DNA from: Sulfurospirillum sp. UBA1314
Lineage (GTDB): Bacteria; Campylobacterota; Campylobacteria; Campylobacterales; Sulfurospirillaceae
Assembly: GCA_002307095.1 (NCBI GenBank)
Contig: DBTO01000073.1
Location: 1 to 20,986, forward strand
Length of the DNA stretch: 20,986 nucleotides
Reading direction: 5' to 3'
Part shown: in pieces, positions 1 through 6,907 of the stretch
Position numbering within the stretch: the first letter of the stretch is position 1
Layout of the letters: each line of letters opens with the position of its first letter
Program-made: the position numbers and the translations under genes
The notes under the pieces: generated by a model
The model's database searches: none
Told to the model about the DNA's origin: nothing
What the model saw: only the letters and a program-made list of their open reading frames with translations

Positions 1-150
1 ATGTGAAGTTGGGGCAGTTTCAGTAGGAAAGCTTTTACATGTAAGCATCTTTAGGGATGGCTTACTGTAAAATATAGCTCTATTGAAAAAGAAAAAACGC
101 TCTTTGGTTTGCTCAATCAAATGCTCAATGAAAAAAAACGAAACGCATAG
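1..150 (+). other. 3' end of an unidentified upstream gene, reading frame uncertain
   Basis: No complete gene is visible here. Two open stretches on the plus strand look protein-like. One enters from outside the window and stops with TAA at 68-70, ending LLHVSIFRDGLL. The other, in a different frame, runs from 55 to a TAG at 148-150 and ends FGLLNQMLNEKKRNA. The second stop overlaps the Shine-Dalgarno of the phnP-like gene, which suggests an upstream partner translated up to that point. The two pieces read as one continuous protein if a -1 shift is allowed near 62-66, so a frameshift (real or a sequencing error) is possible. I do not recognise the product. Confidence 0.3.
35..44. repeat. TTACATGTAA palindrome, copy 1 of 13
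   Basis: Perfect 10-bp palindrome. It is the first of 13 exact copies in the window; most extend to YTTTACATGTAAAG or close to it. This copy lies in the partial upstream gene and would read LHV in the frame that stops at 70. No function is known to me for this motif. Confidence 0.85.
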
Positions 151-159
151 GAAGCATTT

Positions 160-900
160 TTGAAATTTGAATTTTTAGGAACCGCCGATACGGGTGGCAT
201 TCCACTGCATCAGTGTCATTGTGTGATCTGTGAAGTTGCACGTGTTGAAGGGGTGAGCAATCGCTCGACGAGTGCTTATTTAGAGTTAGACGATGGCAGT
301 GTCATTTTGTTTGATGCAGGGTATGATCTGTTGTGTGAGCGGTTCAATACGACAAAAATTCGCGCGGTTTTTCTCACCCATTTTCATGCCGATCACTGCT
401 TGGGATTGCTTCGTTTGCGCAAATCTACAGAGTCCATAACGTGTTACATTCCCAACGACGAGCAGGGATTTGGCGATCTTTTCCTGCATAATGATTCCAT
501 TGATTACCTCGTGCTTGAACCTTTCTCGTCCATTGAGATTGATGGGGTAAAGATCGTTGCGGTATCGCTCTTTCACTCCAAGCCAACGCATGGATATATG
601 ATTGTTACATGTAAAGGTATTGTGGCGTATTTGACCGATTGTGAGAGCATTCCTGAGGCATCGCTGGCGTATTTAAAAGCACAAAACATTGATCATCTTT
701 TTTTGGACGCAGCGTATACACCGTGGTTTGAGTCGAAAAAACATTTGAATTGGGAGAGTGCAGGGGCGTATATTGACGAGATTTCCCCTAAAAAGGGTTA
801 TTTGATTCATGCGAGTTGTAAAACCTTACTTCCTTTACATGTAAAAAAAATAAGGCTGAAATACCCTTACATAAAGAAGGGTTTTTCAATCGAGGTGTGA
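160..900 (+). CDS. phnP: PhnP-like metallo-beta-lactamase-fold phosphodiesterase
   Basis: A 246-aa MBL-fold hydrolase resembling E. coli PhnP, which opens 5-phosphoribosyl 1,2-cyclic phosphate in the C-P lyase (phosphonate) pathway. Visible motifs: the CxCxxC structural zinc cluster (C19, C21, C24), the catalytic HxHxDH (H74, H76, D78, H79), further metal ligands H139, D160 and H217, and the PhnP-type stretch DEQGFGDLF. PhnP's second structural-zinc histidine near the C-terminus (HxxH) is replaced by cysteine (H217-A-S-C220), which would give an all-Cys site. The start is a TTG at 160-162, chosen because AGGAAG at 149-154 sits at proper spacing and the N-terminus MKFEFLGT aligns with the family start. 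It converges on the acidic-protein gene with 3 bp between stops. No other phn gene is in view, so the physiological substrate is inferred. Carries two palindrome copies. Confidence 0.8.
   Translation: MKFEFLGTADTGGIPLHQCHCVICEVARVEGVSNRSTSAYLELDDGSVILFDAGYDLLCERFNTTKIRAVFLTHFHADHCLGLLRLRKSTESITCYIPNDEQGFGDLFLHNDSIDYLVLEPFSSIEIDGVKIVAVSLFHSKPTHGYMIVTCKGIVAYLTDCESIPEASLAYLKAQNIDHLFLDAAYTPWFESKKHLNWESAGAYIDEISPKKGYLIHASCKTLLPLHVKKIRLKYPYIKKGFSIEV
605..614. repeat. TTACATGTAA palindrome, copy 2
   Basis: Inside the phnP-like gene, read in the frame that gives VTCK. Confidence 0.85.
835..844. repeat. TTACATGTAA palindrome, copy 3
   Basis: Inside the phnP-like gene, read in a different frame from copy 2, giving LHVK near the C-terminus. 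Confidence 0.85.
863..886 (+). terminator. Possible intrinsic terminator inside the end of the phnP-like gene
   Basis: ACCCTT (863-868) pairs with AAGGGT (877-882) across an 8-nt loop and is followed directly by a run of T to 886. The hairpin lies within the last dozen codons, before the stop at 898-900. Only 3 bp separate this gene from the convergent gene's stop, so a terminator overlapping the coding end is plausible. The stem is only 6 bp. Confidence 0.4.
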
Positions 901-903
901 AGA

Positions 904-1206
904 TTACTCTTCATCCTCGTCGTCTTCAAAAGCCTCTTCACCGTCTTCGTCTTCAAAGTAGATGTTGTCTTCATTGCCATCGTAGTTGTAGTCACTTTGA
1001 TAAATCGGATCGTCTTCCTCTTCATCAAAATCTTCTTCGTCTTCGTCTAACCCTTCTTCATAGTCCTCTTCGTTCATTAAAATATCTTCAACTTTGTCAA
1101 GAAACGCATCAATATCTCCGGTAAAGAGATGCTCAAAGCGCATCGCATCGAGGATAAATTCGCTGGAGCAACCGCTCTCTAAAAGAAGTTCTTTCAAGTC
1201 ACGCAT
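904..1206 (-). CDS. Highly acidic small protein of unknown function
   Basis: A 100-aa protein of two parts. Residues 1 to about 44 look like a folded helical domain (MRDLKELLLESGCSSEF onward, with an amphipathic pattern). Residues about 45-100 are dominated by Asp and Glu, with a few Tyr and Phe, and are probably disordered. Proteins of this style occur in Campylobacterota annotations as 'highly acidic protein', without an established role. It starts at ATG 1204-1206 with an AAGGTGA Shine-Dalgarno about 6 nt upstream. It lies 34 bp downstream of the ABC-F gene on the same strand, so the two are probably co-transcribed. The acidic tail could mimic nucleic acid or bind a basic protein, but nothing in the sequence proves this. 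Confidence 0.75.
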   Translation of the reverse strand: MRDLKELLLESGCSSEFILDAMRFEHLFTGDIDAFLDKVEDILMNEEDYEEGLDEDEEDFDEEEDDPIYQSDYNYDGNEDNIYFEDEDGEEAFEDDEDEE

Positions 1207-1240
1207 ACTTTTTCACCTTTGCTTTTTCTGCAATTCTACA

Positions 1241-3073
1241 CTAATTTTGAATGTTTTTCAATTGTGTTTCATAGCTTTCAAAGAGTGTGTCATGGTTTAC
1301 ATGTAACGTTTCAAACTGCTCGTAGAGTTTTTCAAGTAGCGCTTCATCGTCTTTTAATGCTTTAGAGAGGCGCTGCAATTCTCCAAGGTCATTTCCCGAT
1401 GAACACGCAATCAGCGCTTCATTGTTTGTTTTCATTGCTTCTTCAAGCTTCATAATTTTTGCTTCGCACTGCTCGATCTGTTTTTTAAGTGGTGAGAGTT
1501 TGGAGCTTCGCTCTTGAATCAGTTTGGCACGCAGTTTTTTACTCTCATTGTAATCATTGGCAACCACTTTTTTAGGAGCGCTTTCACTCTCTTCTTCCCA
1601 GCCAATTTTCTCTAAAAATTCTGCGTAATTACCCTCAAAAAATTCAGCTTTGTCATGATGGAAAATGATGAGCGCATCGGCAAGCTCTCGAAGCATCATC
1701 TCGGAGTGGGTGACCAAAATGGTAGAACCTTCAAAGCTTTTGATCGCCTCGCACAAAGAGTCGATGGAGTACATATCGAGGTGGTTGGTCGGCTCATCCA
1801 AGAAAAGAAGATTTGCAGGAGTCGCGATGATTTTACCCAGCATGACGCGACTGCGCTCGCCTCCTGAGAGAATGTTGATCTCTTTTTCCGCCATCTTGCC
1901 ACTGAACATCATACCACCACAAATGGCACGCACTTTGGTGATGCCAAGGAGTGGATCAACCTCGTAAATTTCATCCATTACGTTATTTTTAAGATTGAGC
2001 CTTTGAATGTTAGTTTGCCCAAAGTGTGCAAAAGCCGTTTCGGGATGATAATTTAAACTTCCGTTTTGCAGTGGCAGTTCGCCTGCTAGCACATTGAGAA
2101 GCGTTGATTTTCCTTTGCCATTTTTACCGATGATCGCAAGGCATTTGCCTTTTTCAAGTTTAAACGAAAGGTTTTGAAACAGAGGCTTCGTTGGGTCATA
2201 CCCAAAACCAACATTTTGAGCATCGAGTACAATTTTCGCGGGTGTTTTTTTATAATTAAACGAAAAGGAGAGGTTGCTCTCCACTTCAAGATCGTCCATT
2301 TCGCCCATCTTCTCAAGCTGTTTGGCTTTGCTTTGTGCCATCACCGCTTTGGACGCACGCGCTTTTTGACGTGTCACGAAGTCTTCGAGTTCGGCTCGTT
2401 TTTTATCTAAATTGGCTTTGGTTTTAAGGTAACGCTCATCATCTTCTTCAAGTTTTGCATAGTATTTATGGCTATTTCCCTCTATCATCATCAAGCTTTG
2501 ACGTCTGAGCCCCATCGTGTGTGTGGTAACGGCATCCATAAAGTCACGATCATGGGTGATAAGAATGATCTCACCTTTAAACTCTCTCAAAAAGGTTTGA
2601 AGCCAGCGCATTGAAACGATGTCGAGGTAGTTGGTTGGTTCATCTAAAAGTAAAAGGGAAGGGTTGGTTGCAAGGAGTTTGACAAGATTGAGACGAATTT
2701 GATAGCCTCCTGAAAAGCTCATCGGGTCTTTGTCTAAATCGTCGAGTGAAAAACCAAGCCCAAAAAGCATCTTCTCGATCTTGTAGACATCAAAGACTTC
2801 ATCGCCTTGCAGTACTGAAGCACACTCCTCACGCACGGTTTTATGGGTGAACTCAATATGCTGACGAAGGGCGCCAATCGTATAGTTTTTTGGAATCAGA
2901 ATATCACCAGCATCGGCTTCTTCTTCACCCAAAAGAATTTTAAAAAGGGTCGATTTCCCCGAGCCATTGCGTCCGACAAAGCCTATTTTATTGCCATGGG
3001 CTAGGGTAAAGCTAATGTTTTCAAAAAGGGTTTGCGCCCCAAAGTGTTTGGATAAATTGATAACTTGAATCAT
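1241..3073 (-). CDS. ABC-F family ATPase with two nucleotide-binding domains
   Basis: A 610-aa soluble protein with two ABC ATPase domains and no membrane segments, typical of the ABC-F family, whose members act on ribosomes (translation factor or antibiotic-protection roles) rather than in transport. Domain 1 has Walker A GRNGSGKST (residues 34-42), signature FSGGY (120-124) and Walker B LLLLDEP (140-146). The interdomain linker is basic and coiled-coil-like (about 207-260). Domain 2 has Walker A GKNGKGKST (316-324), signature LSGGE (around 406) and Walker B LLFLDEP. A C-terminal helical coiled-coil extension (about 520-610) resembles the Uup/YheS type. The first signature is FSGGY rather than the canonical LSGGQ. 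Start ATG 3071-3073 has a weak Shine-Dalgarno. Which ABC-F subgroup it belongs to, and whether it protects against an antibiotic, cannot be decided from the sequence alone. Confidence 0.9.
   Translation of the reverse strand: MIQVINLSKHFGAQTLFENISFTLAHGNKIGFVGRNGSGKSTLFKILLGEEEADAGDILIPKNYTIGALRQHIEFTHKTVREECASVLQGDEVFDVYKIEKMLFGLGFSLDDLDKDPMSFSGGYQIRLNLVKLLATNPSLLLLDEPTNYLDIVSMRWLQTFLREFKGEIILITHDRDFMDAVTTHTMGLRRQSLMMIEGNSHKYYAKLEEDDERYLKTKANLDKKRAELEDFVTRQKARASKAVMAQSKAKQLEKMGEMDDLEVESNLSFSFNYKKTPAKIVLDAQNVGFGYDPTKPLFQNLSFKLEKGKCLAIIGKNGKGKSTLLNVLAGELPLQNGSLNYHPETAFAHFGQTNIQRLNLKNNVMDEIYEVDPLLGITKVRAICGGMMFSGKMAEKEINILSGGERSRVMLGKIIATPANLLFLDEPTNHLDMYSIDSLCEAIKSFEGSTILVTHSEMMLRELADALIIFHHDKAEFFEGNYAEFLEKIGWEEESESAPKKVVANDYNESKKLRAKLIQERSSKLSPLKKQIEQCEAKIMKLEEAMKTNNEALIACSSGNDLGELQRLSKALKDDEALLEKLYEQFETLHVNHDTLFESYETQLKNIQN
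1297..1306. repeat. TTACATGTAA palindrome, copy 4
   Basis: Inside the ABC-F gene near its 3' end, read as LHVN. Confidence 0.85.
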
Positions 3074-3085
3074 GGTGAAAGCTCA

Positions 3086-3095
3086 TTACATGTAA
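3086..3095. repeat. TTACATGTAA palindrome, copy 5
   Basis: Intergenic, 13-22 bp upstream of the ABC-F start codon, between the start and the candidate -10 box at 3126-3131. It would lie in the 5' untranslated region. Confidence 0.85.
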
Positions 3096-3125
3096 AGATT
3101 TTTTGCCTTCAAAGAGGCGAGTGGT

Positions 3126-3131
3126 ATTATA
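3126..3131 (-). promoter_or_regulatory. Candidate -10 box for the ABC-F / acidic-protein operon
   Basis: TATAAT on the minus strand, 53 bp before the ABC-F start. No convincing -35 lies at the expected distance, as is common in Campylobacterota promoters. Confidence 0.45.
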
Positions 3132-3174
3132 AAAAAAGTTTTGAAAGAATTTGATTAAATGTATTTTAGCCGTA

Positions 3175-3199
3175 GCATTGAAAGCAAAGCCCTCAATGC
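3175..3199 (-). terminator. Hairpin downstream of motB, weak terminator candidate
   Basis: GCATTGA (3175-3181) pairs with TCAATGC (3193-3199) over an 11-nt loop, 12 bp past the motB stop. There is no following U-tract, so termination by this structure is doubtful. Confidence 0.25.
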
Positions 3200-3210
3200 G
3201 TAGCAGTCAT

Positions 3211-4002
3211 TTATTCTGCGTTCTTGTTCAGTGTATTGAGTGTATCTAAAATAGACTTTTTAGCCGCATTGTCAGGACCAGAAATACGCATGGTAAACTC
3301 GACACGTCCATTTTTTTCACGACCTTCTGCCGTGTCGTTACTTGCGATGGGTTTGGTGTCGCCATACCCTGCGGAACTCAAGCGATCTTTAGCGATGCCA
3401 TTGCGTACAAGCACGCGAATCACCGCGTTGGCTCTGGCACTGGAGAGTTCTAGATTGTCTTGAAATTTAGAACCATTTGGAAGGGCTGTTGTGTCCGTGT
3501 AGCCTTTGACGATCACTTCAACGTTTTTAGGAAGCATCGCGATGATATCTGAAACGCGTTTGATGAAAAGCATCGAATCACTGTTGGTAATTTCTGCAGA
3601 TCCTGGCGCAAAAAGCATTTTTGTTGGAAGTTTGATGATGGCGCCATCAATTTTTTGCTCTAAAGAACCTTCACCAATGTTCATTTTCTCGATCATCTGA
3701 GCCATGCGTGCGATCTCTTCAAGTTGGGCAGAACTGCCACCCGCATTTCCTTTGTCTTTATCTTTGGCAGCTGCACCTGATTTCATGTTCATATTCATAA
3801 CAGGGGTTGCTTCTTCAGGTTTTGCGCTGTAGTCGTAGATTTTGACAAACTCTTCTTTGAGGGCTTTCATTTTTTCAGTATTGGTTGAGGCGATGGCAAA
3901 GAGTGCGATAAAAAGTGCAAGTAAAAGACTAAAAAAGTCAGCAAAGGGTACTGCCCATTTTTCACCGGCTTCACATTCGACTTTTTTACATTTTTTACCC
4001 AC
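3211..4002 (-). CDS. motB: Flagellar motor stator protein MotB
   Basis: A 263-aa stator subunit that couples ion flow to flagellar rotation and anchors the stator to peptidoglycan. A short cytoplasmic N-terminus is followed by one transmembrane helix (about residues 17-40, WAVPFADFFSLLLALF) carrying the essential ion-binding Asp at D22. A Gly/Ala/Lys-rich linker (about 75-95) leads to a C-terminal OmpA-like peptidoglycan-binding domain (about 120-245) with the conserved GYTDTT and the NGRVEF end. Start is GTG at 4000-4002, supported by AAGGA in the motA-motB gap; no better ATG is near. It follows motA by 11 bp, so the two are co-transcribed and probably translationally linked. Length and layout are normal for the family. 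The ion type (H+ or Na+) cannot be read with confidence. Confidence 0.95.
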   Translation of the reverse strand: MGKKCKKVECEAGEKWAVPFADFFSLLLALFIALFAIASTNTEKMKALKEEFVKIYDYSAKPEEATPVMNMNMKSGAAAKDKDKGNAGGSSAQLEEIARMAQMIEKMNIGEGSLEQKIDGAIIKLPTKMLFAPGSAEITNSDSMLFIKRVSDIIAMLPKNVEVIVKGYTDTTALPNGSKFQDNLELSSARANAVIRVLVRNGIAKDRLSSAGYGDTKPIASNDTAEGREKNGRVEFTMRISGPDNAAKKSILDTLNTLNKNAE

Positions 4003-4013
4003 AGTGTCGTTCC

Positions 4014-4787
4014 TTATTTGTCAAATTGGCTTTTTTTATCTTCAAGAGGAGAGAGATAATTGAGAAGTTTCATTTCAAGCGTACGAGGGTTGTCACCATG
4101 TGAAATGCCTAAAATTCCCGCTAAGATGACACGTTTTTCTTTAATAATATCTATAGATTTTCCCTTGAGTTTGTGACCCCAAGGTCCCAAAAAGATGTAT
4201 GAGCCCGCAATACCAAAAACCGTTGCGGTAAATGCTCCACCAATACCCATCGCCATCTCAGCAGGATTGTCCAGTTTTTGAAGTGCCAAAATAAGACCCA
4301 AAACCGCGCCAATAAGTCCCATAACAGGGCAGGTTTCACCAGCATGTACCCAATAGTGCGCTGAGCCATGGTAATACTCTTCCGTCTGTTCAATCAGAAT
4401 ATCAAGCGTCTCTTCAATTTCATGCGCTTCAACGCCATCCACCGCCATACTAAGCCCTTTTTTAAAGAACTCATCTTCCATAGCATTGGCATGGGCTTCA
4501 AGGGCTAAGATGCCATCACGTCTTGCAATAATGGCAAAATCAATAATTTGTTTGATGCGTGCATGAAAATCGACAGGAGATTTTTTGAAAATAACTTTGA
4601 ATTCTTTAAAGGCTCCTTTGACGTACTCTTGTGGCGTTGCAGACATCGCTGCTGCCATCGCAGTTGGGATAACAATAATAAAGGAAGTGATATGCAGAAT
4701 ATGGATAGGATTTCCACCTTCCATAATATCGCCCACAGAAATTGTGGTAACGGCAAGCACCATGCCCAAGATGACGGTTAAGTCCAT
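4014..4787 (-). CDS. motA: Flagellar motor stator protein MotA
   Basis: A 257-aa inner-membrane protein that forms the ion channel and torque-generating part of the stator with MotB. N-terminus MDLTVILGMVLAV and the following GDIMEGGNPIH match the Helicobacter-type MotA start. The large cytoplasmic loop (about residues 70-155) contains the charged residues that contact FliG. Transmembrane segments 3-4 follow, with the conserved PVMGLIGAVLGLILAL and GGAFTATVFGI. The C-terminus PLEDKKSQF is also typical. The reading frame is open further upstream to an ATG at 4829, but the start at 4785-4787 is preferred because GGAG lies 8 nt upstream and the length then equals that of relatives. Upstream of it, the leader carries a palindrome copy at 4853-4862. 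Confidence 0.95.
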   Translation of the reverse strand: MDLTVILGMVLAVTTISVGDIMEGGNPIHILHITSFIIVIPTAMAAAMSATPQEYVKGAFKEFKVIFKKSPVDFHARIKQIIDFAIIARRDGILALEAHANAMEDEFFKKGLSMAVDGVEAHEIEETLDILIEQTEEYYHGSAHYWVHAGETCPVMGLIGAVLGLILALQKLDNPAEMAMGIGGAFTATVFGIAGSYIFLGPWGHKLKGKSIDIIKEKRVILAGILGISHGDNPRTLEMKLLNYLSPLEDKKSQFDK

Positions 4788-4852
4788 AGAGTCAGCTCCA
4801 AAAATAGTATTCAAAACACTTTCAAGCATTATCGGTTGAAACCCGAAAAACT

Positions 4853-4862
4853 TTACATGTAA
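4853..4862. repeat. TTACATGTAA palindrome, copy 6
   Basis: In the divergent intergenic region between motA (-) and the tetR gene (+), flanked as CTTTACATGTAAAG, a perfect 14-bp palindrome. It lies 66-75 bp upstream of the preferred motA start. Confidence 0.85.
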
Positions 4863-4936
4863 AGCAATGATATAACATTATTCCTTAGACAAGATGCTAC
4901 TATTAGCCCTCTTGAAGCACCAAAATTGATTTAGTG

Positions 4937-4965
4937 TATAATTGCAAAAAAATTGTGAAAGGAGG
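4937..4965 (+). promoter_or_regulatory. -10 box and strong Shine-Dalgarno for the tetR gene
   Basis: TATAAT at 4937-4942 preceded directly by TG is a good -10. A TTGAAG at 4912-4917 is a possible -35, with a long 19-bp spacer. GGAGG at 4961-4965, 9 nt before ATG 4975, decides the start of the regulator; the in-frame codon at 4942 has no Shine-Dalgarno and overlaps the promoter. Confidence 0.6.
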
Positions 4966-4974
4966 AAAAGTAGA

Positions 4975-5631
4975 ATGAATGATCATAAATGTTGCATCAG
5001 TACTTTATTTGAACGACTAAGCGGAAAAGCAGAATCGAGATGTCAAAAAATTGTTGATGTTGCGTTTCGTCTTTTTTTGGATAGTGGATATGAAAAAGTC
5101 AGTATGAATGATATTGTGAAAGAAGCAGGGGGTTCACTGGCAACGTTGTACAAACATTTTGGGAACAAAGAACAGCTGTTGATTTATATCCTTGAGCAAA
5201 AATCTGAAGAGTTATTTGGCGAATGGGGACGACGCAGTCACTGCTATGAAGGACGGCTTGAAGAGTTTTTGACAGAGATCGGAAGGCTCTTTTTTGATGT
5301 GATTCGTACAGAAGATGCGGTGTTGTTTCACCGTTTAATTATCTCTATTGGGTATATTGATGAAACGAAGTTGCAGAAGGAGACGATTTTAAATCTCATG
5401 ATGCGCCCTGTGTTTATTATTGCAGAATATTTGGAAAATGAGAAAAAAAGTGGACGTATTGATGTTGAGAATACAACTTTATGTGCGCAACAATTTTTAA
5501 ATGCTCTCAAAGATCCATTTATCTTTCCACGTATCATGGGTGTTACGATTGATATTTCAGAAGAAACGTACTTAAAAGCGTCCAAACAAGTCGTGACTAT
5601 TTTTTGCAAAGGGTTGCTGAGAAATCAATAA
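4975..5631 (+). CDS. cmeR: TetR-family transcriptional regulator, CmeR-like
   Basis: A 218-aa repressor of the TetR family. The N-terminal DNA-binding domain is clear: helix 1 KIVDVAFRLFLDSGYEKVSM (about residues 25-44), then the helix-turn-helix DIVKEAGGSLATLYKHF and NKEQLL (about 46-68). The rest is an all-helical ligand-binding and dimerisation domain. The position directly upstream of, and in the same direction as, a cmeABC-like efflux operon is the arrangement of cmeR-cmeABC in Campylobacter jejuni, where CmeR represses the pump and is released by bile salts. A palindromic operator with CmeR-type half-sites lies between this gene and the pump genes (5703-5723). That it binds there is inference. 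The ligand is unknown. Cys-6, Cys-7 and Cys-23 are notable but may not matter. Confidence 0.8.
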   Translation: MNDHKCCISTLFERLSGKAESRCQKIVDVAFRLFLDSGYEKVSMNDIVKEAGGSLATLYKHFGNKEQLLIYILEQKSEELFGEWGRRSHCYEGRLEEFLTEIGRLFFDVIRTEDAVLFHRLIISIGYIDETKLQKETILNLMMRPVFIIAEYLENEKKSGRIDVENTTLCAQQFLNALKDPFIFPRIMGVTIDISEETYLKASKQVVTIFCKGLLRNQ

Positions 5632-5661
5632 TTACATTTTTTACGGTTAAAGTAAAAAAGC

Positions 5662-5690
5662 TTGACTTATTTACCTTTTGCGACTATAAT
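5662..5690 (+). promoter_or_regulatory. Consensus sigma70 promoter of the efflux operon
   Basis: TTGACT (5662-5667), a 17-bp spacer and TATAAT (5685-5690) form a near-perfect sigma70 promoter, much stronger-looking than others in the window. Transcription should start near 5697, just ahead of the operator. A strong promoter held by a repressor is the usual design for inducible efflux pumps. Confidence 0.8.
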
Positions 5691-5702
5691 TCGCCTACAA
5701 AA

Positions 5703-5723
5703 TGTAATGTAATATACATTACA
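5703..5723 (+). promoter_or_regulatory. 21-bp palindromic operator, predicted CmeR-like binding site
   Basis: A perfect inverted repeat: TGTAATGTA (5703-5711), spacer ATA, then TACATTACA (5715-5723). The outer TGTAAT/ATTACA half-sites are those described for the C. jejuni CmeR operator, here with a wider centre. It begins about 6 bp after the expected transcription start, so a bound repressor would block promoter escape. Confidence 0.75.
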
Positions 5724-5743
5724 CTAATTAATGGAGTTCAAAA

Positions 5744-6904
5744 ATGACTAAAAACAGAGGATATATGACGTATGCCACATACGCATTAGTAGCGACATTA
5801 GGGGCTTTTTTAGTTTCAGGATGCTCAAATGAATCGGCTAACAAAGCAGCAGGGATGCCAGCGATGCCACCTTTGCCGGTTGCAACCTATAAAGTTGTCA
5901 CCAGTGATGTGCCTGTCTCCCTTGAATACCCCGCTAAGGTGAAAAGCATACAGCAAGTGGGGATTGTTGCACGTGTGAGCGGTGTTTTAGAGAAAAAACT
6001 GTTTACCGAAGGTAGTTTTGTAAAAGCAGGCGAGACACTCTATCAGATTGATTCAGATCGCTATGAAGCGTTAATGCAAGAAGCCGTAGCGGATGTAGGA
6101 GTCAAAGAAGCGACGCTTAAACAAGCAACGCGTGATTGGGAGCGAACCAAAGCGTTATTTGAACAAGACGCTGTTTCTCAAAAAGAGAGAGATTCAGCAC
6201 TTTCTACTTACGAATCAGCTGGGGCTTCACTGAAATCTTCACAAGCAGCGCTAAAAAAAGCGACGATTGATTTCAACTATACGAAAGTAAAAGCGACTAT
6301 TTCAGGAGTAACAAGTCTCAATGCCCAAGATGTTGGCAGTTATGTAGGATCTAGCAGCGATACGATGACCCTCACAACCATTACCCAAACAGATCCTGTC
6401 TATGTTGAATTTTCCTTGCCAGACATTGAGCTTTTGAAAAAACGTTACGTGATGGGTTCAGGAAATTGGAACACGCTTGCTCAAGCTAAATTGCCAGTCG
6501 CTCTTAGTACGCCTGATGGAAGTAAATACGCCAAAACAGGGACATTGGACTTTTTAGACAGTTATGTGGATGGTGAAACCTCTACGATTAAAGCAAGAGC
6601 AACGTTTGCAAACCCCAATAACCTTCTCATTCCAGGACTTTTTGTACGTGTGAATGTTGAAGGACTTGTGTATAAAGATGCTATTAGTATTCCTCAAAAA
6701 GCACTGCTGCAAGAGGCGATTGGCTCATTCGTCTATGTAGCCAAAGAGGGTAAGGCTGAAAAAGTACCTGTTAAAGCAGGAACCGTGCATAATGATACCT
6801 ATATCATTGAAAATGGTTTACATGTAAACGATCTTGTCATCACTAACAACCTGACCAAACTACGTCCAGGATCTGCCGTTGTTGTTGCAGAAGCAAAGGA
6901 ATAA
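5744..6904 (+). CDS. cmeA: RND efflux periplasmic adaptor (CmeA/AcrA-like lipoprotein)
   Basis: A 386-aa membrane-fusion protein that links the inner-membrane pump to the outer-membrane channel. It has a lipoprotein signal: basic N-terminus, hydrophobic stretch and lipobox VSGC with Cys-27. Then come the barrel-sandwich (lipoyl) half VGIVARVSGVLEKKLFTEG (about 73-90), an alpha-helical hairpin (about 110-175), the second lipoyl half with DVGSYVG, the beta-barrel domain (about 210-300) and a membrane-proximal domain to the end. ATG 5744 has GGAG 7 nt upstream. It is the first gene of the operon, with 3 bp before the pump gene. Size and domain order are normal for AcrA/CmeA. A palindrome copy near the 3' end encodes LHVN. 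The substrate range is not readable from sequence. Confidence 0.9.
   Translation: MTKNRGYMTYATYALVATLGAFLVSGCSNESANKAAGMPAMPPLPVATYKVVTSDVPVSLEYPAKVKSIQQVGIVARVSGVLEKKLFTEGSFVKAGETLYQIDSDRYEALMQEAVADVGVKEATLKQATRDWERTKALFEQDAVSQKERDSALSTYESAGASLKSSQAALKKATIDFNYTKVKATISGVTSLNAQDVGSYVGSSSDTMTLTTITQTDPVYVEFSLPDIELLKKRYVMGSGNWNTLAQAKLPVALSTPDGSKYAKTGTLDFLDSYVDGETSTIKARATFANPNNLLIPGLFVRVNVEGLVYKDAISIPQKALLQEAIGSFVYVAKEGKAEKVPVKAGTVHNDTYIIENGLHVNDLVITNNLTKLRPGSAVVVAEAKE
6818..6827. repeat. TTACATGTAA palindrome, copy 7
   Basis: Inside the adaptor gene, extended to GTTTACATGTAAAC (14-bp perfect palindrome), read as LHVN. Confidence 0.85.
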
Positions 6905-6907
6905 TGT

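Noticed and set aside
897..1124. Plus-strand ORF opposite the acidic protein, rich in His, Arg and Leu
   Set aside because: It is the antisense of Glu/Asp codons in the acidic tail and has no ribosome site of its own; composition is an artefact.
4942..4974. Upstream extension of the tetR reading frame
   Set aside because: It overlaps the TATAAT box and lacks a Shine-Dalgarno, while GGAGG is correctly placed for ATG 4975.
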